Positions 26,753 through 35,837 are shown, counted from the stretch's first letter. The stretch is 64,000 bases of DNA from Pantoea endophytica (GCF_002858935.1 NZ_PJRT01000033.1:1-64000), one strand, 5' to 3'. The notes: generated by a model from the sequence alone, not told the origin. Translations and numbers: made by a program.

Positions 26753-26956
26753 GTGAAAGACGAAGATTCAGATATTACGGAAGAGATTCGCGCATTGGTG
26801 GGCAGGGTAGTGACACGTATCCTGCGTCCTGATGAAGCGCTTACCGTTCAGGAACTCATAGGCGCGTTGTATCGCCTAAGTTTGCGCTCTACCGACAGCA
26901 AAACCAAAGTCGCCTGCGAGAAAGCCATTCGTATCCTGGCGAAAAAACTGCACTAA
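26753..26956 (+). CDS. Small AriR/YmgB-like regulatory protein
   Basis: A 67-residue protein starting with GTG behind GGAGGG. It has the AriR core: IRALVGRVVTRIL, then LTVQELIGALYRLS and KVACEKAIRILAKKLH. The likely role is as a dimeric regulator of biofilm or stress responses, possibly acting on another regulator rather than on DNA. It is the closer of the two local members to the family pattern and lies 61 bases behind tetR, perhaps in the same transcript. Confidence 0.7.
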   Translation: MKDEDSDITEEIRALVGRVVTRILRPDEALTVQELIGALYRLSLRSTDSKTKVACEKAIRILAKKLH

Positions 26957-27030
26957 TAGGGTCGCGCGTGCCGCGCCTTGTTGTTCTCTTCTGCTGAAGT
27001 CTGGCAATCCCTCGCCAAACACCTCTCTAA

Positions 27031-28344
27031 TTAAAGCGGGCGATGCGCGGTCTCTTTCGCCTTCCACAGCGCAAACAGCGTGATCAGCAACGCCAGGCTG
27101 ACATACAGCGATACCCACAGCGTGCTGCCCATCTCTTTATACAAGGTCGTGATGATCAGGGGCGCAAAGCCACCGCCAATGATTCCTGCCAGCGTGTAAG
27201 CCAGTGACGATCCGGCGTAGCGCACGTGGCTGGGGAACTGCTCGGTGACAAACGCCGCCTGCGGTCCGTACATCACCGCATGAATCAGCAAGCCGCCAAT
27301 GACCGCCAGCACAATCAGCACCGGCTGTGAGCTATCCAGCAGCACAAAGAACACAAACGACCAGACCATCGCCAGCAGCGCACCGGCAATGTAGACCGGA
27401 CGACGGCCGAGCTTGTCGGAGAGCGCACCAAACATCGGCACCGTAATCGCATTGCCAATTGCGCCGAGCATAGTGGCCATTAACGCCAGCGGACGCGGCA
27501 GTTGCAGCACGGTGGTGACGTAGGTGAGGGTAAACACCACCACCAACGCATACAACACGTCGGAGCCGATACGTGAACCGCCAGCGATCAGTAGCTCACG
27601 CGGATAGCGAACAAACACCTCTTTCAGTGGCGTATGCGTGGTTTTCTCCGCCTGCTGCATCGCGACAAAGGTTGGCGTCTCTTCTACGCCGCGACGCAGC
27701 CATAAGCCAAACATCACCAGCAGCAGACTCAGCAGGAACGGAATGCGCCATCCCCACTCCTGAAACTGCTCGCCGCTCAACGCAACCGTTACCAGCGTGA
27801 TAAATCCGGTGCCAATCAAGGTACCGCACGAGGGACCTACCTGCGCAAACGAGGCGTTACGGCCACGCTTGTTGGCATCGCCATGCTCCATCGACAGCAA
27901 CACTGCACCGGCCCATTCGCCGCCTAATGCAATACCCTGAATAAAGCGCAAGGCCACCAACAGCACTGGACTCCAGATGCCCCACACCGCATAGCCAGGC
28001 AGCAGGCCCATCAGTGCGGTTGTAACGCCCATAATCACCAGGGTGGTGATCAATACTGCTTTACGCCCGGCGACATCGCCGAGATGACCAAAGATAAAGC
28101 CGCCTACCGGACGGGAAATGTAGCCGACCGCATAGGTGGAGAACGCCAGAATGGTACCGACCAGCGGATCAAAACTGGGGAAAAAGACGTGGTTAAACAC
28201 CAGCGCCGCCATGATGTTGTAGACCGTGAAGTCATACCACTCCAGCGCGGTACCGATGGAGCTAGCCGCCGCGAGGCGACCGGTTTTGCTGTGGCTGGCG
28301 CGCGCGCCTGACGCGTGCGGCAACGTTGAATCGGTATTAGCCAT
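27031..28344 (-). CDS. MHS-family MFS transporter (organic acid/H+ symporter)
   Basis: A 437-residue transporter with 12 predicted helices and the metabolite:H+ symporter signatures: ALEWYDFTVYNIMAALVF in helix 1, GHLGDVAGRKAVL between helices 2 and 3, and RFIQGIALGGEWAGA in helix 4. The relatives carry shikimate, citrate, ketoglutarate or proline-like compounds. It ends the operon DUF2848 - amidase - dimeric-barrel protein - transporter, overlapping the preceding gene by 8 bases, so it should import the substrate of these enzymes, probably a carboxylate or amide. Confidence 0.9.
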   Translation of the reverse strand: MANTDSTLPHASGARASHSKTGRLAAASSIGTALEWYDFTVYNIMAALVFNHVFFPSFDPLVGTILAFSTYAVGYISRPVGGFIFGHLGDVAGRKAVLITTLVIMGVTTALMGLLPGYAVWGIWSPVLLVALRFIQGIALGGEWAGAVLLSMEHGDANKRGRNASFAQVGPSCGTLIGTGFITLVTVALSGEQFQEWGWRIPFLLSLLLVMFGLWLRRGVEETPTFVAMQQAEKTTHTPLKEVFVRYPRELLIAGGSRIGSDVLYALVVVFTLTYVTTVLQLPRPLALMATMLGAIGNAITVPMFGALSDKLGRRPVYIAGALLAMVWSFVFFVLLDSSQPVLIVLAVIGGLLIHAVMYGPQAAFVTEQFPSHVRYAGSSLAYTLAGIIGGGFAPLIITTLYKEMGSTLWVSLYVSLALLITLFALWKAKETAHRPL

Positions 28345-28972
28345 GAGCCATCTCCTGTTGGGTTAACTGCCAGCTGAGGGAGTAGAGCTGTACGTCCGCG
28401 TTGAGTGCCTGCGCGGCATCGGCGGCGAGGGTTTTACACACCTGGGCGTCGCGGCAGGTCAGCAGCAGCATCGGATGCATTGGTCGCGTTGCGCTGGTTT
28501 CCCGTGGCAGCGGCGAGCTCAGCGTGGTGTCAGGCGTCAGCAAACGTGAGGCGATATAGCCGGGCGTTTGCTGTACGCTGCTTTGCCAGCTGCCCAGCGA
28601 TGCAACATCTGTACCCGCTTTTAAGGTCAGCACCGCCAGATGGCTACCGGTGCCTTGTCCATGCTGATGCGATATGGCGCAGACGCGGCGCATCGGATTG
28701 ACCATTTTGTTAAGGTTCTTCACCGACCATTCGGTCTGGCGCGTGAAGGCGGCGTGATAATCGGCGCTGGTAAAGGCTTCCAGCGATGCGGTTTCATACA
28801 GGCCGAGGTATTTGCGTTCGGCATCCACCGCCTGATAACGCGTGCCGCTAAGAAAGCCGCTAATGGCCACGCGCTCTTCAACGTGTTCGTGGTCGTACCA
28901 TTGGTTGAAATCCGCTTCATCTGCAGCATCGATATGGGTGGCGACAAACAGCATGCCGTGGGGTTGAGTCAT
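28337..28972 (-). CDS. Dimeric alpha/beta-barrel protein, unknown
   Basis: A 211-residue protein with two similar halves, each like a small ferredoxin-like dimeric barrel: FVATHIDAADEADFNQWYDHEH at the start (split DEADFNQWYDHEH motif) and HLAVLTLKAG in the second half. Proteins with FNxWYDxEH are often annotated as DUF4286 or EthD-like, some linked to aromatic or hydroxy-acid catabolism. The reaction is unknown. It lies between amidase and transporter genes with tight spacing, so it acts in the same pathway. Confidence 0.65.
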   Translation of the reverse strand: MTQPHGMLFVATHIDAADEADFNQWYDHEHVEERVAISGFLSGTRYQAVDAERKYLGLYETASLEAFTSADYHAAFTRQTEWSVKNLNKMVNPMRRVCAISHQHGQGTGSHLAVLTLKAGTDVASLGSWQSSVQQTPGYIASRLLTPDTTLSSPLPRETSATRPMHPMLLLTCRDAQVCKTLAADAAQALNADVQLYSLSWQLTQQEMAHG

Positions 28973-28974
28973 GA

Positions 28975-30318
28975 TCAGCTACTCCGTTTCAGGGTGGTTT
29001 CAATCGCGGCAGCCCAGCTGAGTAACGCAGCATCGTTGCCATGGGTGGAAGAGAGCATCAGGCCAACCGGCGCAGCGCCGGGCTGATGACAAGGCAGAGA
29101 AATCGAACAGCCATCCAGCATGTTGATCACGCTGGTATTGCGCAGCATCAGCAGATTGACCTGCATATAACGCGCGGGATCGTCGAGCTCAGTCAGCGTC
29201 GGCGCGATCAACGGCACCGTCGGCATCAGGATGCCGTCGAAGGGCGCAACCGCCTGCTCGACGCGCTGTTTCCAGTCGGCGCGCAGTTGGTAAAGTTCGG
29301 CGGCATCCACTTCGTTCAGTAAGCTGCCGCGATTAATGCGCGTCAGAACCTGCGGATCGTAGGCTTCTGGCTGGGATTGGGCGTAATGCTGATGCCATTG
29401 CCAGGCTTCCCACGCGGTAATGCCGCCACGCGCGTTAATGGAGTCCAGTTCTGCCAGCTCTGGCAGCGGCAGCTCGGTGATTTTCACGCCCTGCGCGCAC
29501 AGCACATCAAGCGCATGCAGCCAGGCGGCGCTGACGTGTTCGTCAAGGCCAGCCAGCACGCGCGTCTGCGGGATGACGAAATGCGCTTCTGACAGATTCC
29601 GCTCATCGATTGTGAGGGGCCGATCGGCGATCACGCTATCGAGCAACCAGCAGCTGCGCACGTCGTGAGCGATCACACCGATGCTGTCGAGCGATGCCGC
29701 CAGCGGCAGCGTTCCGTGTTGATCGATGCGGCTGGCGCTGGGTTTAAAACCGGTTAAGCCGCACAGCGCCGCCGGAATGCGCACCGAACCGCCGGTATCG
29801 GTGCCAACCGCCGCCAGACACATGCCGTCGCTCACCGCGACTGCCGCACCGGAAGAGGAACCGCCCGGAATGCGCTGCTGCGCGCGCTGCCACGGATTGG
29901 CGGGTGTGCCGTAATGCGGATTGACGCCGAGGCCGGTGAAGGCGAACTCGCTCATATTGGTTTTGCCAACGATGGCGGCACCAGCCTGCTGCAGCCGATC
30001 CACCATGCTGGCGTTCGCCGCGGCTGGGCTGGCGCTACTGAGCAAGCGGGAGCCGGCGGTGGTGACTTCTCTGGCGACATCAAACAGATCTTTGATGCTG
30101 ATGGGCAGACCATCAATCGCGCTGCGTGGCTGTTGCTGCTGCCAGCGCGCGCCGGCTTGCTCGGCCTGCTGGCGCGCAGCAGCGGTATACACCTTGGTGA
30201 AGACGCGTTTGCCTTCTCCGCTTTCCGCTGCAATGGCACGCAGCGCATGCTGGGTCGGGGTTTCAGGGCTGATTTGCCCGGCGAGCAGCTGCTGGCTCGC
30301 TTGCCATAACGTTGTCAT
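28975..30318 (-). CDS. Amidase (amidase-signature family)
   Basis: A 447-residue amidase-signature enzyme. The Ser-cisSer-Lys triad is visible: Lys in ISIKDLFDVA, the Ser-rich loop GGSSSGAAVAVS, and the nucleophile region TDTGGSVRIPAALCG. It hydrolyses an amide to acid and ammonia; the substrate cannot be told from sequence. The start at 30318 has GAGG at good spacing; an ATG four codons earlier overlaps the stop of the upstream gene. It is in an operon with DUF2848 and an MHS transporter, a set seen in degradation of nitrogenous carboxylates. Confidence 0.88.
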   Translation of the reverse strand: MTTLWQASQQLLAGQISPETPTQHALRAIAAESGEGKRVFTKVYTAAARQQAEQAGARWQQQQPRSAIDGLPISIKDLFDVAREVTTAGSRLLSSASPAAANASMVDRLQQAGAAIVGKTNMSEFAFTGLGVNPHYGTPANPWQRAQQRIPGGSSSGAAVAVSDGMCLAAVGTDTGGSVRIPAALCGLTGFKPSASRIDQHGTLPLAASLDSIGVIAHDVRSCWLLDSVIADRPLTIDERNLSEAHFVIPQTRVLAGLDEHVSAAWLHALDVLCAQGVKITELPLPELAELDSINARGGITAWEAWQWHQHYAQSQPEAYDPQVLTRINRGSLLNEVDAAELYQLRADWKQRVEQAVAPFDGILMPTVPLIAPTLTELDDPARYMQVNLLMLRNTSVINMLDGCSISLPCHQPGAAPVGLMLSSTHGNDAALLSWAAAIETTLKRSS

Positions 30319-30326
30319 AGAGAACC

Positions 30327-31007
30327 TCATGCGATAACCGGCAGCGAGCCAGTGATGTAGGTGTGTTCCAGCGTGCGGTTCAGCACCGGATCGTGCAGCG
30401 CCATACGGAATTCACTGGCAGGACGAATCCCGCCGATGGCGCTGAGCGTGCCGCACGACATGGCGAAACCTTCCTCAACCTGGCCCGCGGCAAAATAGCG
30501 GCTCAACAGATCAAGTGGCGTCAGAAGCGAGGAGAGGGCGCCTTGCTGATAAGTCACCCAATCACCGTTGACGTTGATCCAGGCGCGCAGCTCCAGCTGA
30601 TCCCAGTGCGCTTTGACGTCCGCCATGCGCCACGCGTGACCGGCCACCGGTTTGATGCACGCCTGTTTCGATAGCGCCACGCTGAACGTTTCCAGATGAC
30701 GATCGGTATGATCAGAAATCAGCGAAACCCAATATTCGCCGCGATGGAAAAACACAAAGGGTTCAGCTTCACCGGACGTATGATCGCCGACCACCTCCAG
30801 CTGCGTTTCCTGAGTTAATTGATTGGTTGCGACGCGATAAAACAGCGGCACTGCACCAGGAGCGGGCACGCCCAGCGCTTCCAGCTCCCTGATATGGTGC
30901 AGCACCGCTTCCTGATCGCGTCCTACCCAGCCCGCGATAACAAGTTGATTAATCTCAACATCCAGTACTGCCGCATCGGCGTAATCTGTTGTAAACCGTA
31001 ATTGCAT
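30327..31007 (-). CDS. DUF2848 protein (fumarylacetoacetate-hydrolase-like)
   Basis: A 226-residue protein matching DUF2848 by pattern: LVIAGWVGRDQEAVLHHI, VPLFYRVA, SDHTDRHLETFSVALSKQ and MSCGTLSAIGGIRP. The family is distantly related to fumarylacetoacetate hydrolases, which suggests a C-C or C-O bond hydrolase on a keto or hydroxy acid. It is first in the operon, read away from the GntR gene, with a 115-base shared control region. Confidence 0.85.
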   Translation of the reverse strand: MQLRFTTDYADAAVLDVEINQLVIAGWVGRDQEAVLHHIRELEALGVPAPGAVPLFYRVATNQLTQETQLEVVGDHTSGEAEPFVFFHRGEYWVSLISDHTDRHLETFSVALSKQACIKPVAGHAWRMADVKAHWDQLELRAWINVNGDWVTYQQGALSSLLTPLDLLSRYFAAGQVEEGFAMSCGTLSAIGGIRPASEFRMALHDPVLNRTLEHTYITGSLPVIA

Positions 31008-31035
31008 GGGATCGATCTCCAGGTGAGAAATGCGT

Positions 31036-31047
31036 GTGAAATTTCAC
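31036..31047. promoter_or_regulatory. Candidate GntR operator
   Basis: A 12-bp perfect palindrome, GTGAAATTTCAC, lies in the 115-base region between the divergent DUF2848 and gntR genes, where an autoregulatory operator is expected. Confidence 0.45.
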
Positions 31048-31122
31048 TGTGATTTCAATCTAGCCATTTTCATGCCAGGTTTTTGTGTAATATGTCTCAG
31101 TTACCTAATAAGGATTTGCGTG

Positions 31123-31797
31123 ATGAGTAATGTGATGGCTGAAAATGTGAGCTCGCCGACGACCCCGAAGAGCATTTCGCTTAACGAGCGCGCCTATCTG
31201 GCGTTCAAGCACCGGCTGATCACGCTGCGCTACAAACCGGGCGACTATCTCAATATCGCGCAGGTGATGGATGATCTTGAGATGGGCAGAACGCCGGTGA
31301 ATCAGGCGGTGCATCGACTGGCGACGGAAGGGCTGTTGCAGATTATCCCGCGCAAGGGCGTGATGGTGTCGCCGCTGTCAATTGATGATGCGCTGGAGTT
31401 AATTGAGGTGCGTCTGGTGAATGAGGCGCTTTGCTTGCGGCTGGCTTCGCAGCGGGTCAATGCGGCGCAGATCGTCTATCTGCGGGAGATGAATCAGCGC
31501 ATTGCCAATGCCAGCGCCTCACGCGATCGCGAACAGATGATGCTGCTGGACCGCGAATTTCATCAGGTACTGGCGGACATCGCCGCCAACGGTCGGCTGG
31601 CCGATATTCTCAGCATTATCCACGCGCAGGCGCAGCGCTTCTGGGCCACCACGCTTTCCAGCGCTGCGCACATGAACGAAGTCATCGCCGAACACGAAGC
31701 GATCATTGCGGCGCTGGAGCAGGGAAATGCCGAGCTAGCGGAAGAGGCGGCGCGGGTGCATATCTATTCGTTTAAACAGGCGCTGCTGAATAATTAA
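31123..31797 (+). CDS. GntR-family regulator (FadR subfamily)
   Basis: A 224-residue regulator. The winged helix is at residues 15-85 (LNERAYLAFKHRLITLRYKPGD, then RTPVNQAVHRLATEGLLQIIPRKG). The C-terminal all-helical FCD ligand domain has DREFHQVLADIAANGRL and HEAIIAALEQGN with metal-ligand-like Asp and His. ATG 31123 has AAGGA about 9 bases upstream; an in-frame start 93 bases earlier lacks domain support. It probably represses the divergent amidase operon until substrate is present. Its stop overlaps that of the cupin gene by 3 bases. Confidence 0.88.
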   Translation: MSNVMAENVSSPTTPKSISLNERAYLAFKHRLITLRYKPGDYLNIAQVMDDLEMGRTPVNQAVHRLATEGLLQIIPRKGVMVSPLSIDDALELIEVRLVNEALCLRLASQRVNAAQIVYLREMNQRIANASASRDREQMMLLDREFHQVLADIAANGRLADILSIIHAQAQRFWATTLSSAAHMNEVIAEHEAIIAALEQGNAELAEEAARVHIYSFKQALLNN

Positions 31798-32180
31798 TAT
31801 TCGGCTTCTTCACCCGGCAGCGGAATAGAGAGTTCCATGCCCTCAACCCCGGCGTAGAAAATAATCAGCTCGGCACGCTGATCCGTGGTGAAACCACGAT
31901 GGGCAATATCGATGGATTCATTAAAGGCTTCGCCAGCGTTAAACGTTTTAGTCTCGCCGCTGGCTTTGTCTTCGATAGTGAGCGATCCCGATAAAATATA
32001 CGCGGTATTCGGCATCGGATGCGTATGCCACGGCAGCTCGGAATGTGCAGGAATGGTCATCTTCATCACCGTGATCTCGGGCTTACCGGCTGGATAGTGT
32101 TCAATATGCTGGCCATTCCAGGCTTGCCCGCTTTGCAGTAGCGTTTCTGCACTGTTTTCATGTTCGTTATCGGCGCTCAT
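31794..32180 (-). CDS. Cupin-domain protein
   Basis: A 128-residue single-domain cupin. The metal site motif is ELPWHTHPMPNTAYILSG (His-x-His) and the second motif lies near GEAFNESIDIAHRG with a His. Small cupins of this type are dioxygenases, isomerases or sensors; the substrate is unknown. Start 32180 was preferred to a codon 21 bases earlier because AGAGGAA sits in front. It is convergent with gntR. Confidence 0.8.
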   Translation of the reverse strand: MSADNEHENSAETLLQSGQAWNGQHIEHYPAGKPEITVMKMTIPAHSELPWHTHPMPNTAYILSGSLTIEDKASGETKTFNAGEAFNESIDIAHRGFTTDQRAELIIFYAGVEGMELSIPLPGEEAEY

Positions 32181-32328
32181 CCCATTCCTCTGAATCGTCA
32201 TTAAAATCTCTCCCGCACAGGATAGTGCAAATCAGCAAGGCTGCGCGTGCAATCACTGTCAGCCTAAGCCGCTCGGTGATGCTCGGGTCACTTGTAAAAG
32301 AATTGTGATCGGTCACCAGGAACTGCTT

Positions 32329-32346
32329 AAAGTAATCGATTACTTT
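32329..32346. promoter_or_regulatory. LacI-type operator 1
   Basis: AAAGTAATCGATTACTTT is an 18-bp perfect palindrome with a central CG, the hallmark of LacI-family operators. It lies 49 bases before the transporter start. Its centre is 32 bases from that of operator 2. Confidence 0.75.
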
Positions 32347-32360
32347 GTTTCTCTCAGTGA

Positions 32361-32378
32361 AATGTAATCGATTTCTTT
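32361..32378. promoter_or_regulatory. LacI-type operator 2
   Basis: A second near-palindrome, AATGTAATCGATTTCTTT, with the same GTAATCGATT core and central CG. Spacing of about three helical turns from operator 1 would allow two repressor dimers on the same DNA face. Confidence 0.65.
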
Positions 32379-32394
32379 TTGGCGCGAGGTCAGC

Positions 32395-33633
32395 ATGGTT
32401 TCGACAACTACAGGTTCTGAGATCGCGGCGAGGCAGCAGCGTCTGCTGATTCCCCGCTTGTCATTGATGATGTTCATGCAGTTTTTCATTTGGGGAAGCT
32501 GGTCCGTAACGCTCGGGCTGGTGATGACGCAGCACAACATGTCATTGCTGATTGGTGATGCTTTCTCAGCAGGGCCGATCGCCTCAATTCTGTCGCCGTT
32601 TGTGCTGGGCATGTTGGTTGACCGCTTCTTTCCTTCGCAGAAAGTCATGGCGGTGATGAACCTGGCGGGCGCGGTGATTTTATGGTTTGTCCCGGGCGCG
32701 CTGGTGGCCGAAAACGGCGCGCTGCTGATTGGCTTGCTGTTTGGTTATACGCTGTGTTTTATGCCGACGCTGGCGCTCTCTAACAACATTGCCTTTCACA
32801 GCTTGGCCAGCAGTGACAAAAGTTTTCCGGTGGTGCGGGTGTTCGGCACCATTGGCTGGATTGTGGCGGGCATCTTTATTGGTGTTACCGGCATCGCCTC
32901 CAGTACCGCGATTTTCACCCTGGCCGCAATCTGCTCGGTGGCATTGGCGATTTACAGTCTGACGCTGCCGCATACGCCTGCACCGGCGAAAGGCATGCCG
33001 CTAAAAGTGCGCGATCTGTTCTGTGCGGATGCCTTTGCGCTGCTGAAAATCCGTCACTTCTTCGTCTTTGCTCTCTGCGCCACCTTGATCTCCATCCCGC
33101 TCGGCACCTATTACGCCTACACCGCGTCCTGGCTGGCGGATGCGGGCGTGAGTAACGTCAGTACCGCGATGTCATTTGGCCAGATGTCGGAAATCTTCTT
33201 TATGCTGGTGATCCCGCTGCTGTTCCGCCGCCTTGGCGTCAAATACATGTTGCTGGTCGGCATGGTGGCGTGGTTTGTGCGCTACGCGCTGTTTGCCTTG
33301 GGCATGAACGATGAAAGCCGCGCACTGATCTACATGGGCATTCTGCTGCACGGTGTCTGTTACGACTTCTTTTTTGTGGTGGGCTTTATTTACACCGACC
33401 GCATCGCCGGCGAGAAAGTGAGAGGGCAGGCGCAGAGCATGGTGGTGATGTTCACCTACGGTATTGGCATGCTGCTGGGCTCGCAGATCTCGGGCGCGCT
33501 GTATAACCGCCTGATTGCCGGACAGGGCACGGCGCAAAACTGGGCAACATTCTGGTGGATCCCCGCGATTGCCGCGGCGGCGATCGCCGTTCTTTTCCTC
33601 TTCACCTTTAAATACCGGGATGAAGCGGTTTGA
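32395..33633 (+). CDS. MFS transporter of the nucleoside:H+ symporter type
   Basis: A 412-residue, 12-helix transporter similar in pattern to NupG/XapB/YegT: RLSLMMFMQFFIWGSWSVTLG in helix 1, a FSAGPIASILSPFVLGMLVDRFF segment, and VVRVFGTIGWIVAG in helix 5. The real substrate may be a nucleoside or a sugar derivative, since it is followed 16 bases later by a sugar isomerase. It is under the two palindromic operators, and a LacI regulator lies at the end of the cluster. Confidence 0.85.
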   Translation: MVSTTTGSEIAARQQRLLIPRLSLMMFMQFFIWGSWSVTLGLVMTQHNMSLLIGDAFSAGPIASILSPFVLGMLVDRFFPSQKVMAVMNLAGAVILWFVPGALVAENGALLIGLLFGYTLCFMPTLALSNNIAFHSLASSDKSFPVVRVFGTIGWIVAGIFIGVTGIASSTAIFTLAAICSVALAIYSLTLPHTPAPAKGMPLKVRDLFCADAFALLKIRHFFVFALCATLISIPLGTYYAYTASWLADAGVSNVSTAMSFGQMSEIFFMLVIPLLFRRLGVKYMLLVGMVAWFVRYALFALGMNDESRALIYMGILLHGVCYDFFFVVGFIYTDRIAGEKVRGQAQSMVVMFTYGIGMLLGSQISGALYNRLIAGQGTAQNWATFWWIPAIAAAAIAVLFLFTFKYRDEAV

Positions 33634-33649
33634 TTGATGGGAGGTGTAG

Positions 33650-34723
33650 GTGAAAACGTTAAAAGGACCGGGAATTTTTCTCGCGCAGTTTATTGGGCAA
33701 CAGCCACCGTTTAATTCGCTGGCAGGGCTGGCGCAATGGGCCTCTGCGCTCGGTTACAAGGCGCTACAGATACCCTGTAATCACCCTCTAATTTTTGATC
33801 TGCCGCGCGCCGCAACCAGTCAAACCTATTGCGATGAAGTGACGGGTTTGCTGGCCAACTACGGCTTGCAGATCAGTGAATTATCGACGCACCTGGAAGG
33901 CCAGCTGATTGCCGTCCATCCGGCGCACGATCGCGCCTTCGACGGTTTTGCACCCCCCGCTTTGCGTGGCGACAAAGAAAAGCGCACCGCGTGGGCGATT
34001 CAGACGGTGAAGCAGGCAGCTGCCGCGTCAGCCAACCTGGGATTGCAGGCCCACGCGACGTTCTCCGGTTCGCTGGCCTGGCCATATCTCTATCCGTGGC
34101 CGCCACACAATCCTCAGCTATTGAGTGAAGCTTTCTCAGAGCTGGCGCGGCGCTGGCTGCCGGTGCTGGACGAGTTTGACCGCTACGGCATTGATGTCTG
34201 CTACGAGATCCATCCTGGTGAAGATCTTCACGATGGCGTGACGTTTGAACGCTTCCTGGCGTTAGTGAACAATCACCCGCGCTGCAACATCTTGTTCGAT
34301 CCCAGCCACTTGCTCTTGCAGCATATCGATTATCTGCAGTTCATCGATATCTACCATCAGCGCATTAAGGCCTTTCACGTCAAAGATGCCGAATATCTGC
34401 CGAACGGACGCAGCGGCGTGTATGGCGGTTATCAGCGCTGGATAGATCGTGCTGGTCGCTTCCGCTCACCCGGTGACGGACAGATCGATTTCCCGGCCAT
34501 TTTCAGCAAGCTGGCGCAATACGATTATGCCGGTTGGGCGGTGCTGGAGTGGGAGTGTTGCCTGAAAGAGGCGGAAACCGGCGCGCGCGAGGGCGCCGAC
34601 TTCATTCGTCGCCACATCATTCCGGTGGCTGAACGGGCATTCGATGACTTTGCCGCACAACCGCAGCAGGCGGCCAGCATCCGCGCCCAGTTGGGGTTAA
34701 ATGCGGTAAAGTCGCATGATTAA
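33650..34723 (+). CDS. Sugar phosphate isomerase/epimerase-like TIM-barrel protein
   Basis: A 357-residue protein of the xylose-isomerase-like TIM-barrel family. Likely metal ligands lie in VCYEIHPGEDLHDG, NILFDPSHLLLQ and IKAFHVKDAEYLPNG. It starts with GTG behind GGGAGGTG. Members interconvert aldoses and ketoses or epimerise keto sugars. It lies between the transporter and the LacI regulator, so it acts on the imported sugar. The order of steps and the sugar are unknown; no kinase or dehydrogenase is in this small cluster. Confidence 0.8.
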   Translation: MKTLKGPGIFLAQFIGQQPPFNSLAGLAQWASALGYKALQIPCNHPLIFDLPRAATSQTYCDEVTGLLANYGLQISELSTHLEGQLIAVHPAHDRAFDGFAPPALRGDKEKRTAWAIQTVKQAAAASANLGLQAHATFSGSLAWPYLYPWPPHNPQLLSEAFSELARRWLPVLDEFDRYGIDVCYEIHPGEDLHDGVTFERFLALVNNHPRCNILFDPSHLLLQHIDYLQFIDIYHQRIKAFHVKDAEYLPNGRSGVYGGYQRWIDRAGRFRSPGDGQIDFPAIFSKLAQYDYAGWAVLEWECCLKEAETGAREGADFIRRHIIPVAERAFDDFAAQPQQAASIRAQLGLNAVKSHD

Positions 34724-34780
34724 GGCGGGCGCGAAATTATGCTAGCCTCCGTAGTATCTGACTGAGCAAGAGTTGTAAGC

Positions 34781-35761
34781 ATGTCCATCCAAAAAATCGC
34801 CCGCTTAGCGGGCGTTTCTGTGGCAACAGTTTCACGGGTGCTGAATAACAGCGATACGGTAAAAGCGCTGAATCGTGAGAAAGTCCTGCACGCTATTAAA
34901 GCGAGTAATTACCAGCCAAATTTATTAGCGCGTCAGTTGCGAACTGCACGTAGCTCAATGATTCTCGTGATGGTGTCGGATATCTCCAATCCCTTTTGTG
35001 CCGAGTTGGTAAAAGGCATTGAGGAGCAGGCGGAGAAGAACAGCTATCGCATTCTGTTGTGCAATTCTGGCTCAGACATCGAGCGCTCCCGCTCCAGTTT
35101 GCAATTGCTGGCCGGGAAAATGGTGGATGGCATTATCACCATGGATGCGTTCAGTAAGTTGCCAGAACTGGCGCAGCTGATTGGTGAAACGCCGTGGGTG
35201 CAATGCGCGGAATACGCCGATGCCGGTGATGTTTCCTGCGTGGGCATTGATGATGTGCAGGCATCAAAGCACGTCGTGGCGTTTCTGGCGGGCAGGGGAC
35301 GACAGCGTATTGCCTTAATCAACCACGATCTCAGCTATAAATATGCGCAGCTGCGGCAGGCGGGTTATCAGCAGCAACTTATCCATGAAGCACGCAGCTG
35401 GCAGGCCATCACGTACGCCACCGAGCTGAGTTTTAATGCCGGTAAAAAGGCGATGGAAGCCTTGCTGAGAGCGCCCGAGCGTCCAGATGCCGTGTTTGCC
35501 GTGTCGGATACCTTAGCGGCGGGCGCGCTGTCAGCCATTCATGCCGCCGGGCTGCGCGTGCCGCAGGATATAGCGGTGACGGGGTTTGATGGATCCGACC
35601 TCGCCGAAATGGTCACGCCGCCGCTGAGCACGCTGGCGCAGCCGTCGCGCGCTATGGGACGCAAGGCGTTTACCTTGCTGCTGAATAAGATCGATCAACC
35701 TGATTCGCCGGCTCAACGCATTATGATGGACTGGCACTTTGTGGTGCGCGCCAGTACTTAA
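34781..35761 (+). CDS. LacI-family transcriptional repressor
   Basis: A 326-residue LacI/CytR-like regulator. The N-terminal helix-turn-helix is IQKIARLAGVSVATVSRVLN with the hinge helix near NLLARQLR. A periplasmic-binding-protein fold follows (ILVMVSDISNPFCAELVKG, then AVTGFDGSDLAEMVTPPLST). It is the natural partner for the two palindromic operators at 32329 and 32361 in front of the transporter. It has its own short leader of 57 bases. Confidence 0.9.
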   Translation: MSIQKIARLAGVSVATVSRVLNNSDTVKALNREKVLHAIKASNYQPNLLARQLRTARSSMILVMVSDISNPFCAELVKGIEEQAEKNSYRILLCNSGSDIERSRSSLQLLAGKMVDGIITMDAFSKLPELAQLIGETPWVQCAEYADAGDVSCVGIDDVQASKHVVAFLAGRGRQRIALINHDLSYKYAQLRQAGYQQQLIHEARSWQAITYATELSFNAGKKAMEALLRAPERPDAVFAVSDTLAAGALSAIHAAGLRVPQDIAVTGFDGSDLAEMVTPPLSTLAQPSRAMGRKAFTLLLNKIDQPDSPAQRIMMDWHFVVRAST

Positions 35762-35837
35762 TCGGCGTTTACGAAGGCTGCGAAGTTGATGGTCTGATGA
35801 TGTAAAGGTGCCGCTTAGAGCTTCAGGTCCGTATTTT

